Part shown: one piece after another, positions 34,290 to 47,554 of the stretch
Numbering within the stretch: position 1 is the first letter of the stretch
Layout of the letters: each line of letters opens with the position of its first letter
Source: Fasciola hepatica
Taxonomy: Eukaryota > Platyhelminthes > Trematoda > Plagiorchiida > Fasciolidae
Direction: 5' to 3'
DNA length: 64,000 nt
Assembly: GCA_948099385.1 (NCBI GenBank)
Contig: CANUEZ040000116.1
Coordinates: forward strand, 14,853,501 to 14,917,500
Made by a program: the position numbers and the translations under genes
The notes under the pieces: generated by a model
The model's database searches: none
What the model saw: only the letters and a program-made list of their open reading frames with translations
What the model was told of the DNA's origin: nothing

Positions 34290-36245
34290 ATCAGTTAATA
34301 GGAGGTCAGTTGCGGTGCCCGCTTGAGAAACTGTCCGACATCGAAAGTGACTGCCGGGGCCGATACAACAACATGGATCACAAGTGGACTGGCCCTACTT
34401 TTTTGAAGGTTCTTTGGCTCCTCTCTTGTGCATGGGCATCACCCCGGCCTATTCTAGTCCACGAGCAGGGTCGAAAATTCGAGGGATAGAGTGAAGAGCC
34501 GTGTTAGCTAGTGTACAGCCACGGTAGATAGCAGTTTAGGGAACCCTGGGAGCCGGCTATCTGAACATTCGGGTTTCTTGGTGTTCAAGTCATCTGCTCA
34601 TGTCTTACTTCCGCAGGAGTCACAGAGAAGTCCGGCAGGAAGTGTTCTGCCTTGTGGCTCACGTACATATGTTCTCCCCCAGCAACGTTACTTTCACCCT
34701 GCGGAGTATCGTTTGAACAGTTTGGCTCTACCTAGGCCCTGCAAGTTGTAAGTCCCGATTCCATCCTAAGTATAATCTATAGCCACTTGTAAGGCCCCCC
34801 TCGACAGAGCTCATTTATAATTGGCCTTCAGGTACTCTTTACCCTTCTCCCTATTCTAAGTTGACTATCCGGCCGACGTTGGTCCTGCTTTCTGTGTGCA
34901 AGTGTCGTGGCTAGCTTAAAAACTAGAAGCTAACGCCGACCTTTAATTCGTTGCAAAGATTTCCAAATCTTTCATCACGATTTGCCCTGCCCTGTCTTCT
35001 CTTTTGCCTCGTGAGTTATCCATTTAATTGGAATAACTCTGTGAGCGCAGGAACGCCTGTTGAATCACCTTTTGCAAGTCAATCCTCGCAAATCGAGCAA
35101 CGTGTAGCTAATTCAACCAAATCCCAAAACTAGAACAAGATTGATTCGTAGTTTCGGCGGTACTAAATTGAAATTTACAAAAGGTACAAATATATACACC
35201 ATACTTTTCACGTTTGTTTATCCATGTGAGACGTTTCAATTCGGCCTTGAACCGTCTCTGACTGTCGTGCCTGAGCCACGGGTCTTTGAACCTTTGGGTT
35301 TCACTGTGGAGTCTGTTCGGCCGCATACTTGGGGTTTGTATATATTTGTACCTTTTGTAAATTTCAATTTAGTACCGCCGAAACTACGAATCAATCTTGT
35401 TCTAGTTTTGGGATTTGGTTGAATTAGCTACACGTTGCTCGATTTGCGAGGATTGACTTGCAAAAGGTGATTCAACAGGCGTTCCTGCGCTCACAGAGTT
35501 ATTCCAATTAAATGGATAACTCACGAGGCAAAAGAGAAGACAGGGCAGGGCAAATCGTGATGAAAGATTTGGAAATCTTTGCAACGAATTAAAGGTCGGC
35601 GTTAGCTTCTAGTTTTTAAGCTAGCCACGACACTTGCACACAGAAAGCAGGACCAACGTCGGCCGGATAGTCAACTTAGAATAGGGAGAAGGGTAAAGAG
35701 TACCTGAAGGCCAATTATAAATGAGCTCTGTCGAGGGGGGCCTTACAAGTGGCTATAGATTATACTTAGGATGGAATCGGGACTTACAACTTGCAGGGCC
35801 TAGGTAGAGCCAAACTGTTCAAACGATACTCCGCAGGGTGAAAGTAACGTTGCTGGGGGAGAACATATGTACGTGAGCCACAAGGCAGAACACTTCCTGC
35901 CGGACTTCTCTGTGACTCCTGCGGAAGTAAGACATGAGCAGATGACTTGAACACCAAGAAACCCGAATGTTCAGATAGCCGGCTCCCAGGGTTCCCTAAA
36001 CTGCTATCTACCGTGGCTGTACACTAGCTAACACGGCTCTTCACTCTATCCCTCGAATTTTCGACCCTGCTCGTGGACTAGAATAGGCCGGGGTGATGCC
36101 CATGCACAAGAGAGGAGCCAAAGAACCTTCAAAAAAGTAGGGCCAGTCCACTTGTGATCCATGTTGTTGTATCGGCCCCGGCAGTCACTTTCGATGTCGG
36201 ACAGTCTCTCAAGCGGGCACCGCAACTGGCCTCCTATTAACTGAT
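34290..36245. repeat. Giant palindrome: two 909-bp arms, 138-bp loop
   Basis: Positions 34290-35198 are the reverse complement of 35337-36245 (paired positions sum to 70535). No mismatch was found in the stretches I compared, and pairing stops sharply at both ends. Frames 34951-35133 (+) and 35402-35584 (-) are the same peptide for that reason and are not independent genes. The loop plus right arm contains repeat R. Confidence 0.95.
35205..35455 (+). repeat. Dispersed repeat R, copy 2
   Basis: Matches 11945-12210. It spans the palindrome loop and the first 120 bases of the right arm; only its second half is mirrored in the left arm. Confidence 0.65.
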
Positions 36246-37189
36246 TGGAACAGTAGCAGATACTGACGTTACAGGAGAAAAGTAGAAGGCAAAGTAGGCC
36301 GTTTGTGTGGGAAGGCGGAGTTTTTCGAAGATTACTATATCTGAATTGTCGGAAACCTTATTAATGATGAAATGAATTGGAAGCTTAAGGCTAGCTTTTT
36401 CTTACTCGACGGTTTGGTGGTCGGTTATCGGGTGTAGTAGCAGGTGCTTTTGACATGGGAATTGAGTACCGATGGAATTAGTTTTTAACATGCCTAGTTT
36501 ATGCCCGGTTGGGAGGGTGATCGATCGGAATGTGGATGAGAGGTTGGTAGAATCAAAACCAGTGGCGGTCGAGTGGCTCACAGCTTTTGACCACCAACTC
36601 GTGGGTCAGATGTTCTCATCCTCGCCATCACAGGTTTTCCTGGCGGTGGACGGTATCCCGCTGTCGTTCGCCCCATCGTAACCTCCGGCCCATTAGGACC
36701 TTTGTGGTTTTCCACCCCAAGTCAGGAGTTCTCATGGCCGGTTACCTCCAATGATGAAGTGGGCCTCTGTGACCATGGAGCATTTAACATTTCCATTGCA
36801 CTTATGAAGAAGCATGTTATAAACAATGGCAGACGATACCGTTCCTAGGCGTAGTATCTAAACACGCGACTCACAGCCCCATCTCCAGCCTGGGTTTTCA
36901 CGCCAGGCGACAGCTGAAAGAGCAGAAATGCGGGAGATGACACTAGTGTTGAAGGTGCTGGCAGTTACCATCCGACAGCAATCATAGGATCACTCAGCTC
37001 AATATTCTGAGCCCTCAAAGACAGAGCTGGTTTTGGTGGGTCACTCTGATAGAAGCACAAGCCAGAACTGAATTAAAAGTTCGCCGTTTCTCCTCTTAGT
37101 CTTAAGTGCCATAGCCTCAGCCCTGCTTTGGTCCGTTTATTAATCTACCATCACTGAGTTTAATCAATCCTTTCATTTTCTACAGAGTC
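36246..37189. other. No feature seen
   Basis: About 0.95 kb with only short open frames (36472-36681, +) and no repeat matches found by eye. Confidence 0.3.
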
Positions 37190-40100
37190 TTTCTCTGTCA
37201 TTCTAGTTTTTCTGTACAAATTCTCATCTAATTACTAACCCATGCGTGTCTCACTCCATCCACCTTTCGCCATCTTTTCTGTCTCTCATTGTGTGGCAGC
37301 GGATACGGCATTAGCTCGAAGCTGCTTGATATCCTTTGCTTACGTTGCCCCTTTTCCACTTTAGGTCCCATTACATGGGCCTTTATCAATTTCTCCGCGA
37401 TTTTGGACTGGGAAATTCAGTCTTATTTCTCTTACTCGACCTGGCTCATTACCTGAACTCAACGTCCAGTTATGACTTCACCTATTCTGCCCCGCATTAT
37501 ACCACAGCTTATTATCTTTCACAATTTTTTGCGAAATCGCTTTTTCTCTCAAGCAGGTTGGCGATTCTAGGCCAAATCTTAACCTTGTTGTCGAATCTTC
37601 CAGCTCTCACTTATCTGTTTCACCCCTGGTCTTACCTTTCATGGCATCAATTTTTCTTAGGGGCTCGCTGCATTGAGAAATTCGTGCTTCACTTTTTTCA
37701 TGTTACCGTTTACCGTTGATCCCCAGCTGAAGCACAACCAGACTGCATTTCGTTATCGTATTTCTCCTTCTAGTGGTGTTCAGTGCCGGTCATCTACCCC
37801 GGGTATTACATTGGTAATCTCCCTGGCTGGTGCATTTAGACAATAATACCATATGGCGGTCTCTCGATCGCTGTTCCAGTTGACTTTGCTGTCGAAGGTC
37901 TCACAACCTGACCAGTTGATCCTGGATTATTTGCGCTTATCGTGGTTGTTCTGCGCCTGCGCAAACATCAATGATCACTCATGCCATTCCAAAAAGTGCG
38001 AAGCGAGGTCACATCCCCCGCTTACGCCGGCGCACCTCGGGCTACCAGGCGGTCCGCAACGATGTACAAGCTCAATCAGGCCGGTAGATCACACCTCCCG
38101 TGTTCACTTTACGAAGTGTTTTCCAGGTTGGTTATCCAGTTCAGGGTTAGCCCCACCCACTAGCACAGGTTAAGGATAACACGCTGTAACTCTCTCCGCC
38201 TCACCGCATCCAAACCTTTCATTTGCAGTTCGTATGCTTTGACCAATCTTGTTCTGCTACGGTACGCCCAGATACCGTTCTTGTCGTGAATCTTATCTGT
38301 TTTCCCTTGTGTCGTTCTACAGCTGTATTGGCATCTACCTATCCTGTCCTTGCTCCCGTCATTTTTCAACATGACAGCGCTTATTGCATGACTTCGCTAT
38401 TGCCCTATTCACTTTACCCTGTCCAATCCTGCAGTATTTCCTTTTCCACCCGTTAAGCCCTTGCCGGCTGTTAATCTCCATTCACTTGGTACTTCCTCAC
38501 AGTCATAAATCTCGTTTGCCGCATTCCTATAGCTTGCTAGCTACCATTCCGTCATATCCTGCCTTGTCCTCCCATCTTATACCTCCCGCAGTTACACAAG
38601 AGACCTACTAGTACCCATGACCAGTTCTGAAACAAGCACTCGCTCTTCAAAACTTTGCACTTTTGATAAACACTCTCAATACCAACTCACCACCATCATA
38701 TTCTCCTTGTTTGACTCGGCCATTCTTCCGTGGTTCTTCCGACCAGGCGGTGGCCTGATCGGCAACTTTCGACTCAGTTCATTTGTGCAGTTGCTTGCAG
38801 GCAAGCTGCTTCCCAGGTCCATTCTCTCTCAACTCCAAAGCTGATACACCTCTCCTGCCTATTGTTCCGTCACAGGTCCAACTCTCTGGGTACTTTCTTT
38901 CTTCGTTTTGTTTTATCTCGGTCTTCACCGCGTTTCATCTGTAGTGAAGAAATCTGATTGGTCATCTGTAGCCAGTTCTCCTCGGTCAGTACTCCCATCT
39001 CCCGTTTCCTATAATGCTTGGCACAGGCATCTTCAGTGTGCCTCTCAAGTTGCTCTGCTTTTAGGCTTTCCACCCAATGTAGAGCCATTGTTGCAGCATG
39101 ATTTTCACGTACAGTCTCTAACCTCATGACATGATATGACCCGCTCTTTCTAGTCTTCTGTTTACTCATTTCGCTGCTACGTCATTTGCTCTAACAACTG
39201 CTGCGTCTTTGTGCCACGGTTTGTCCCACCCCCGAGTTGCCCTCCTTCACTGATATTTTACACTGCCCGACCGCTCTGTTCTTTCATTCGCTCGGAGTTT
39301 TCTAGCCGTTCTCAAAGCCGTCATCCTCTTGTTCCATAACATATGTCCATTATTCTAAGCTTCGCTCATTTCAGACCCCACCACACGTCACACTTGCAAT
39401 AAATGATATTATTAGGTTCCCACTTACCTGTTTTCTTCGAAAGTTTCCTTCATATTCCGTCGTTTACAAAATTCTGTTCACGGCCGTCATCACTTATGTG
39501 CTCTTAAAGTCGTTTCTGTCTCTCTGGTGGGCCTCCATATTTACCTGTCATGAACAAACTCACCATGATTTTCCTGAGCTAATTATCTATCGTTTGATCT
39601 AAATCCACTTGTCTTTTCGAAGTTCTGTTATTTCCTAGCTCTATCAATTCAATACTGTTTGCTTCCGCTCCCCTTAGATATATATGCATATGGATTTATA
39701 TATCCCCGCCGCCTTCCCCAGCTTTTAGCCAGCCAGTTGTTTTGCTGCCATCATGTTGCCTCTCTGATATACGTCCATTCTACCAATATCTCTGCCTCAC
39801 ATTTGCCGTATATTGAACCTTCCAAACCATTGTAGCCTTCTGACCCACACTGCGTTCTACAAGGCCCGCTCCTTATTTTCAAATTGGGATTTGTGCACTG
39901 AGGCTCTCCACACACTGCAAATTATCATACTTCACGGCTCCCTGATCCTCTGCCATGCAATTAAAACTTTCTTTTTCTCCATTTCCTGGCATCACCACAG
40001 TTACCCATACCGATTTCAAGTCTCTTTTGAGTAAACCTCTCAGCTTTTACTCACTTCTGCCTGTTTCATCCAGCTTTCCTACTTGAACTTGACTTTCAAA

Positions 40101-40345
40101 CTCATCAGGAAACTATTCGTACCCTTTATGGAGTTTACTGGAATCCTTCGCATTACACTTTGTTTTGCATATACTCCTCTCCCTCCCATATCCCTTCCAA
40201 GCCTACCAAACCTACATGTAACGGATATTTTTATATGTTTTACAAATTTTTCCGTCCGTTTTTTGCTTATAAAAATTTGATCAGTTGCTTGCCATTCCTC
40301 GGGCGTCTCCGAAATAAACCATTGATATTATAAATAAGAGTTATA
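37190..40345 (+). mobile_element. Family-A LINE 3' portion, copy A3
   Basis: Plus strand. 37690-38170 aligns with A1 16790-16330 (shared CCAGCTG, GCCGGCGCAC and CCCACCCACTAGCAC blocks). The segment ends at hairpin TCGG/CCGA (40299-40312), box GAAATAAACCATT (40311-40323) and an ATT-rich tail to about 40340. The sequence upstream of 37690, with open frame 37336-37719, has no recognised counterpart. Long pyrimidine-rich frames inside are UTR. Confidence 0.65.
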
Positions 40346-42631
40346 TTCTGGTTTGACGTAAGCACAGACGACCGTACACATGACAATAGCAATGAGAGTG
40401 GATTTTTCAAAACTATTCAAAGTGGCAATCATACCTAGTTGGCTACCGTAATGGAACTCCTGTAAAGGAGCTACAAAATGTTAATATCATGCAAGTGTTA
40501 ATTCCATCGTAGCTTGCCGGGCGTTGAACTAAGTTCAGTAACCGGTTCCAACCGGTATTCAGGTTGGTGTTATCGACACTATAAGGTAAACACATGCCCT
40601 TCATCAAAAGCTACGTGAATATGGTTCGCGTGAGTGCCATCGAGTACGTAGTCCATAAGATGGATGGAACACAAAAAGAGCCAAACAAAAGCAACATTAT
40701 TTTCCTCCTCTCAGGCCTCCACGACATTCTCACAGCCAGCAGCCATAGGCAGATGGAAAGATACAACTACATATTCTAAAAAGAAGCATTTGTATTCATG
40801 CAACTTGATTATTATATTGCTATCGTTGTTTTTCACTTTTTTGTTACCTAATCACATAAATGATCACTACTTTTCTACTTAGGTTGCTGCTGAGAAGTAG
40901 CAATGAGAAACCTCAACATCCAGGAGCCGTAAGGGCTCATTCCAACCAAAAAAGATTCACTGGGGCCCCTCATATTCATGAAACGGAGGAGAGCATATGG
41001 GATTAGGCAGCGAAATGGGCTGCTTTAAAGTTGCTCCAGTAGATAGCGTACCACAGGTAAAACATGAGTTGCTGTTTGACCCTGGCCTTCTATGGGAGGA
41101 GCTGCTAAACTGACCAACGTGGCCTGTTTATTCGCAATGAACGGGTTCTTCTCGGTTCATAAAACTCTGACGGTTTACTCAATCTGTGGAGATGTCGTTA
41201 TCCAATCGCATCCATCCAAAAGCAAAACGCAAGTCTCTTGCTAGGCCAATTTTCGTATGGAACTTCCGTGAACTTGTAGCCCACAGAGTACGGCTGGATC
41301 TTTGGCTTTTGTGAATCGCATAAAAAGTTATGTACCGGTATAATTACAAATTCGTCACGTCGTATTTCATCAATATATTCAGTGGTATGTTTCGGAAAAT
41401 GACGCAGAATAACCGCGATAACCAGCCTATTTTTAGTTCACACTAACAGGGCCTAACTTCGTTGGTTCATTGGTGCAATTGTGGGAACCTTAGTTTTCAA
41501 AGTTCTGATTACTTCACAATGCAGCTTGTTGTTTTATTCTGCGATCAAGCCTATTTTTGCCCGTTGACCAGGATCAAGAAATATACCCTTATTATTATTA
41601 TCAAAATGATATTACGGATTGACTTAGTCAATGTCTCCACCTGGAAATGGAGTGGGAACTTGGATTTTGAGGGATGAGGGTGAAATTTGTGATAGCAATC
41701 AAATCAAAGCCGATCTCTCATACCTATACCTGGTGAGTTTACTCAGAAGTGACGGTGGGTAACAGGCATCCACTGAAACTGCAATGTTCGATCCCACCAT
41801 TCCCACCCTGAAAAGAATAAAATAGTTGGCAGAGCAATTGGTGACAAGATTTAACACAACTCACCGGCTTTTGGTGGAATGCACCTGGCCACTATCAAGC
41901 CCCTGAGTAATCGACTAAACAACCAAACTCGAGGCTCTAACTCAGAATTATTCCACCCCCCCCAACCTCGACTCCAAATTTATTTTGCCCGCTAACGTTT
42001 TGCGTCATGCCTCGACATTCGGTGAGCTATACGTCGGACAATGACCTTGAGTGGCTGCGGACTGCTGACTGACATTTCGTTGACCTGACTGCATGAACAT
42101 CGAGTGATCACGATTTTGCTTGCACTTGACCGACTGCGACTAACGGAGCCGTCACCTTTGAGCCCTGTACAGTTTCTGTGTCACATTTATGATTATTTTA
42201 TGAAGGACCGCGTTGGTGCCCACATTTGGAAGCTTGACGTTTTGCGATTATGTTACGTGTATCTCAACGGCTACTGGATTTCCTCTACACTCAGCTGCTA
42301 TGGCCGATGGACACCTCTATTGCCTCTCTTATGCCGTATTTATTCGGAGGGTATTGTTATTGGAACGGACGGTAACTACTGCTCAGTCTATCCGAAAGGA
42401 GGGCACAGTCAGAGAGGGGTACTGCTGTCGTATATGCACCATGTGTTAGTGCTTGGAGAGACTAGTAGGAAAACACACGTAAAAACGTAATAATTTCCAA
42501 GTTGCTCTGTAAGGCAGGGCGCGGGTTTTTGAAAGGCAAATCTTTTGTTTCGAACCTTACGGTAATATTGGGCGAAGTCACCAGTGAGCTGAATGACGGC
42601 GAGATGATCGAAGTTAGTTAACTAGATGTCA
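40346..42631. other. No supported gene
   Basis: About 2.3 kb. Open frames 40594-40779, 41462-41677 and 42104-42490 (+) have no family I can name. A C-run sits at 41957-41965. No retroelement motif identified. Confidence 0.3.
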
Positions 42632-42790
42632 TCAGGTTTTAAAGCAGACATCCATTGTCTGTTATTGGTGAAACTAAAGATATATGAGATAGGAGGGCAA
42701 CTAATTAAGTGGATATCAGCCTTTACAAACAGCAGGAAGTATCACATTGGAGTAGGACCCCGGAGGTCCAAATCAGCAGGGATAACTATC
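42632..42790 (+). pseudogene. LINE RT scrap
   Basis: In one frame: GFKADIHCLLLVKLKIYEIG then LIKWISAFTNSRKYHIGVG. This matches the stretch after RT motif A (KAFDSVNHRLLLxKLxxYGI.G..L.WI.AFL..R...V.VG). About 50 residues, then frame lost. Confidence 0.6.
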
Positions 42791-44249
42791 TGCGTACACT
42801 AAAGTAGGTTTTCGACCCACCGCCTTTCCCTCCCCACACAACATTTTATGAAAAACACTATCTACAAAATGTATCATTATCCAAAAGTATAAGATTCGAA
42901 GGATCGGGAATTTGCGTTAATTCAGTAGCAGATCTGATGCTAGTAGACAGCTGGGCCATCAGATGGGATATGTAACCAAATGAAAGCTCTAATGGGGGCC
43001 CCGGTTATGGGAGGCCACGGGCTATTCACCGTTGAGGCGACACAATCAATGTGACTTACGATTTTGGGAATCCCCTAACTCGTTGTCACAAGCTTGCACT
43101 GTTTAGACTATGCGATTTAATCTTGTTGATCCTTGAACAAAGTACAGCACACACCGACAACCACATTCAAACACTTGTTCATACCTTGCTCATGTGTAAC
43201 ATGGTATCTTTTTGACAACCTCTGACCGCGGTGATAATCGTATCCGGTAGGGACTTTTTCTTAACCTTGGTTCTCGCTGTGAGTCGCTGTGACCGTACAG
43301 TTGCAGATGGTATATTATTTGCATGCGTGCAATGGGTTGTTCTAGTACTGTAGAATTTGCTGATCAACCTTCTTCTGATGTCGGGATTATTAGTTTTCAC
43401 TGCGTGTTGCTCGCAGTCAGAATGACTTCGCGGTGTTCAACTTGCAATTATCACCAGAAAGCTAAGTAAAATTGCCAAGTGGCACGGATGCCAAAGTGCA
43501 GTAATGAGTGATTCCCTTTGGACTCACTTTTTCCGGAAGCATTTGTCTTTAGTGACACCTACAATTCTTTCCTTATCCTTGATCTTATTTTATTTGTCCA
43601 CTCCCGAACACTCTGGTCGAGGTCTGCCATCGCAGCCTTTGATTTTTCTCCGCTGAGCACAGGGTCAACCTCTTCATTATTTTCCCCTGGTTTGCGGTTT
43701 GGCTGAAACTGTTCTTCTGGCTTTTTTGCAGGATTGCCCTTTACGGTTCGTCTGAGACGGAGTATCATTAAGTGGGATTTTGGCAGGTAATTTCCTTTTT
43801 CTGAATGATCATTAAAAATAACTCGCAGCTTGGAATGCAAACAATTATCAGTCTTTGTTAAGTGAGTATTTTTTTCGTTTTTTGAATTGACTCCGATAAG
43901 AATTGCGAGATAATGAGTTTTGTTCTAGTGGGTGTAAACTACCGAGATTGGGAAGACGTAGGAACCAGACAAAGACAAAAGCAAAGCAAAGCTTAACACT
44001 AATAACTTCGCAAGTCCCTGAGGTTTCTTTGGATGATTCTTATTCGCCAACAGTTTTAGGCCCACCAATCCCGTAAAAGCGACTTTATGTATTTCAGCCG
44101 GTGGTGTAAAATTTAAACTTAACAATATAGTTAGATTGACAATGGTAAAATTTGAACACCAGCTTAGACTAGCTAAAGGAGAGCCTGAACCAGCCGGAAA
44201 TAAGCCCCCTGCAAAACTGAAACAAGAGGTGATTTGAGAAACCGCGAGG
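42791..44249. other. No supported gene
   Basis: About 1.46 kb. The minus-strand frame 43559-43840 (93 codons, Lys/Glu/Arg-rich) is the only protein-like stretch and is unrecognised; it could be an exon or chance. Confidence 0.3.
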
Positions 44250-45250
44250 CTTGGGACCTAAAAGCCCAGCCACGTTATGGGTCTGTAGATACAGAGTCGT
44301 GCAAGTGGAACACATGAAACTGACTTTCCCAAAGGGGGACCGTTCCCTTTCGGCGGGAGCGTGGACCAGTTTTGCATATTATTCAAAGAATATGGGAACT
44401 TTGTCTCGGCAAATTATCTGCCCAAAGACGTGTATTTGTATATCTGCGGCACAACTGTCGTGGAAGAGACAGAGGAAGGACTGGCCGGTGTTCGATGCTG
44501 GATCTCGGGGTGGAATACATCGGAGTACATGCAACTCTGACGGACCTGTTTGGACCGTCAAGCAGGTTTGCTCGGAATTCTATCAGTGGGATGCTGTCAT
44601 GGGCAGAACGTCCCAAACGAGAGTTTAGTTTCTCGGTCTACCTGGGGACTTGCTGCCGTATAGCTCTGAACCACCTAGACAGTCGTTTGGACATGAAAGA
44701 ACTTCACCCACAGGAAATCATGATAGGCAGTTTACCGACGGAACTACAGAAGAGATGGGCCGAGGATTCCGAGGAGTTCAAAGGGTTTGGGCAAGAAAGT
44801 ACCCTTGAGAAGCTGACGTGGTTAGTAGACAGTCGTGACTTATTAGCAACTAATCTTTTCGGTTAACTTGCACGTGGAGTCAGCAATCTGCCTGGGGATT
44901 CGACACTATCACTTTGCCATGCTGGATATTCCAGTGCTAATCAGACTTTGGCACATGAACATTGTACCCCTTGGAGGTGAAAACCCACCGGTAAGTAGAG
45001 AATGAGGTGCCCCATATAGTCGAGCATAGTGTCCTCGCCTCCGGAGGCTAGAGATCTAAGAACTATTGGAAGAGGCTGATGGCATTGACGCATGCCCTAT
45101 TTGCCTCAACGATTCCGATCGAGCAGATGTGTGGCGAATAAAGCTGAGCTACAGCCAAAACGGGTTTAGCAGAAAGTTCATTTTTCACTGCCAGTCGACC
45201 TTTGTATGTCGATCTCGTTGCCGCTTGGTCACTTTACGTTTGTGCGTTTC
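44250..45250 (+). pseudogene. BEL/Pao-type gag remnant
   Basis: Capsid-type protein of an LTR retrotransposon. LTFPKGDRS (near 44310) resembles the start of the gag core (FPKFEGD-like). After a frame change, ATLTDLFGPSSRFARNSI (44528-44585), MKELHPQEIMIGSLPTELQ, KRWAEDSEEF, LEKLTWLVDSRDLLATNLFG (44695-44866) follow the order of the DUF1759-type gag: ...LF..P..I....I..., LP..L...W, ...F..FV...A...N..YG. At 45066-45245, CPICLNDSD, then KLSYSQNGF and HC...C..RCRL look like the Cys/His region that follows. No protease, RT or LTRs seen. Heavily broken. Confidence 0.55.
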
Positions 45251-46880
45251 AGGTACATTTTTCAAACATTTGTGCCGGCATCATACCTCAAGGTATCTGT
45301 CGAAATGGTCAACAAATTGTACACTTACATTCCATCTACAGCAACATCACCATTTCTTGCTGTTCGTCCAAGCAACCACTTTCGACACATCCAAGATTGG
45401 TTCATTACCCAATTCCCAACTTCATGCTGATAAATCCTTACTTACCTGTAGAAAGCTCACCTGTTCTACGTCAGCCTTTCTTTCATTACTTTGACTATCC
45501 ATCTCTCCCACAAGATGTGCCACTCGTTTGACTTCTGTGGACCACTTCTCTCCTAATATGATATATTTACACATATATATGTATACGCAATTTCGTAAGT
45601 GGCTAGCATCCTTACCCTCTGTTGTTACACCCCAACCACACCCCCCCCCGGCAGCTTCAGTTATATGTCATTATGAAAGGACACACCTGCTGCAATGCTC
45701 TTTGAAAATGAGTACCTATCATCCATCCATTCCGTTGTCTTCTCGGCGAACTATACGTCTTTGTAACCGCCATACCTTTCTGCACTCCATGTTGGCTTAC
45801 CTTCTTTTTTCACGTTATCTTCTCTTGACCAAACCACTTTCTCAAACAGTTTGCGTCTCACCACTTTTAGTCCTCTGGCCTTCCCATCAACAACACCCGA
45901 CTGTCCCTCAATACCTCCGGACTTCTTGCTTGTTTGCTATACACCTGGGTTCACCATTATAGGACCAACAATTTCAACTGCCATGCCAGCCGGCTGTTCT
46001 TATTTTACTCCAAATCCTAAGTTTCGATCAAGTTTTCTTGTCAAAATCACAGGTTTCATAATGTCCTTCACCACTGTCGTATTCTTCCTTGTTTATAGCG
46101 GCCAACCGAACAGTTATCTACTACCCATTCCATCTCCACTTCTGCACGCTATCTACCTCCAAAATCGCGCTTCACATCGGTCCAAAACCAATATTCCATC
46201 CCCTAGTTGTCACCTCGCAACATACCTGCATTGGTGTGGGTAATCTGCCCGATGCCAACATGCTCTCATCCTGCTATTTTTGCCCTTGTTGCACTTGAAG
46301 TCGCACCCCCACTCATTCCAACCTGCTTTAAACTGTTCTTGTGATGGCCTCCGTTGGCATCATGACATAAAGGTTTCCATTTTTTTAGGTGTGCATTTAT
46401 TTGATAGTTTTTTGTCGATATACTCTCCCTAGCGACCTTGTCGATCATATCTGAATTCCCTGGCATTCCACTTCCATTCTTGCTGAGCTTGATCATATAC
46501 CTCAGCTACGAAGCTGACCCTGCTTGTCACTAAGCTATGCAACATTCTGACGTTCAAATTTAATTTCCACTGCCTTCTCTGCCGAATGTTTCATTTTATT
46601 CTGAATGCGATGTCCTATTCTCGTTCCTCTTACCAGGCTCGTTGATCCGGTAGCTGCCTCCTTACCGTTGTCATTTGATCTGCCTATCAAAACTGTCACC
46701 AGTTTACTGATCTTCCCTCTTCTCCAGTACCGCCTCTGCACACTATTCGTCCCTGCAGTCGCCGCTTAACGCACTGCACGTTGATTTACTGCCACAATTC
46801 CACATTCTTATTTTTACTTCATGTCATACCTTTATCGGTGAAAATAAACGCTTAAAACTTATTGGTTCATAGCTGGCTAT
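45251..46880 (+). other. Pyrimidine-rich segment, possible family-A-like UTR
   Basis: Long plus-strand frames (45528-45962, 45851-46243) of low-complexity style like those in the family-A 3' UTRs. There is no clear terminal hairpin (an AAAATAAACG near 46842 is only suggestive). Not credible genes. Confidence 0.3.
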
Positions 46881-47214
46881 TTCCACCGCTGTCTAAATCG
46901 CTCCCTTTATCCATCGGATTTCTTGGTCTCTCTCATTGTAATTGAATATGTCGCCGTCTCGTCTTCAGATTTCACCACCACACCCTCTGTTGATTCGTGG
47001 AATTTGATATCTGAAGATCCGCTCCTGAACACCCTAAAACCGAATGTTTCCCAACAACTGGTTCAGAGAATGGACTTTGTCTGGCCTCTACCCATCGACG
47101 TGTCAGGCATGACTGTATCTCCGGCTTAAGGAAACCATCCTGCACAGCTGTTTTGATCATGGAGGCACGCAAGCCATCACACCACACCAAGGTGCAGTCT
47201 CGTCATGATGGTGC
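46881..47214. other. No feature seen
   Basis: Only short frames; nothing recognised. Confidence 0.3.
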
Positions 47215-47345
47215 AAGGCAGTGGGACGGAGCCTAGGATCCGTTACCCAATGGGTGCCGGTGACTGATTGCTTGAATCATACACCCTTCGGATGAGGTCG
47301 GACATCCTGGGTTCGCAGATCGCTCCTCCGCCCCAGATGCCGGAG
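47215..47345 (-). repeat. Dispersed repeat S, minus copy
   Basis: The reverse complement matches 48798-48925: CCGGCATCTG, CTCATCC.AAGGGTGTATGA and GCAATC.GTCAC in the same order. It lies on the other side of the hammerhead and family-B copy. Confidence 0.6.
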
Positions 47346-47474
47346 AGCGTCCCATTGTACGCCTCACAGACCGCCCGCGGTAAGTTTGGAATCAGAGTTT
47401 AGCCATCTCCCCTAGACTGACTTTCAGTCAGCCAACCAGATGGAGAGCGCCAGGCATACACCTTCGTCCTTTTA

Positions 47475-47508
47475 CTTTAGTATATATATTTATATATATA
47501 GCGCTTAT
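47475..47508. repeat. AT-rich simple repeat
   Basis: TA-alternating stretch with interruptions just downstream (minus sense) of the hammerhead. Confidence 0.7.
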
Positions 47509-47554
47509 GTTGATAGTAAGTAGTATGTAAACGTGTGGACAAATTGCCCCAGAA

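Noticed and set aside
34951..35584. Identical 60-codon frame on both strands
   Set aside because: A direct consequence of the palindrome, not two genes.
42104..42490. 128-codon open frame (+)
   Set aside because: No motif, no repeat partner, and composition typical of chance frames.
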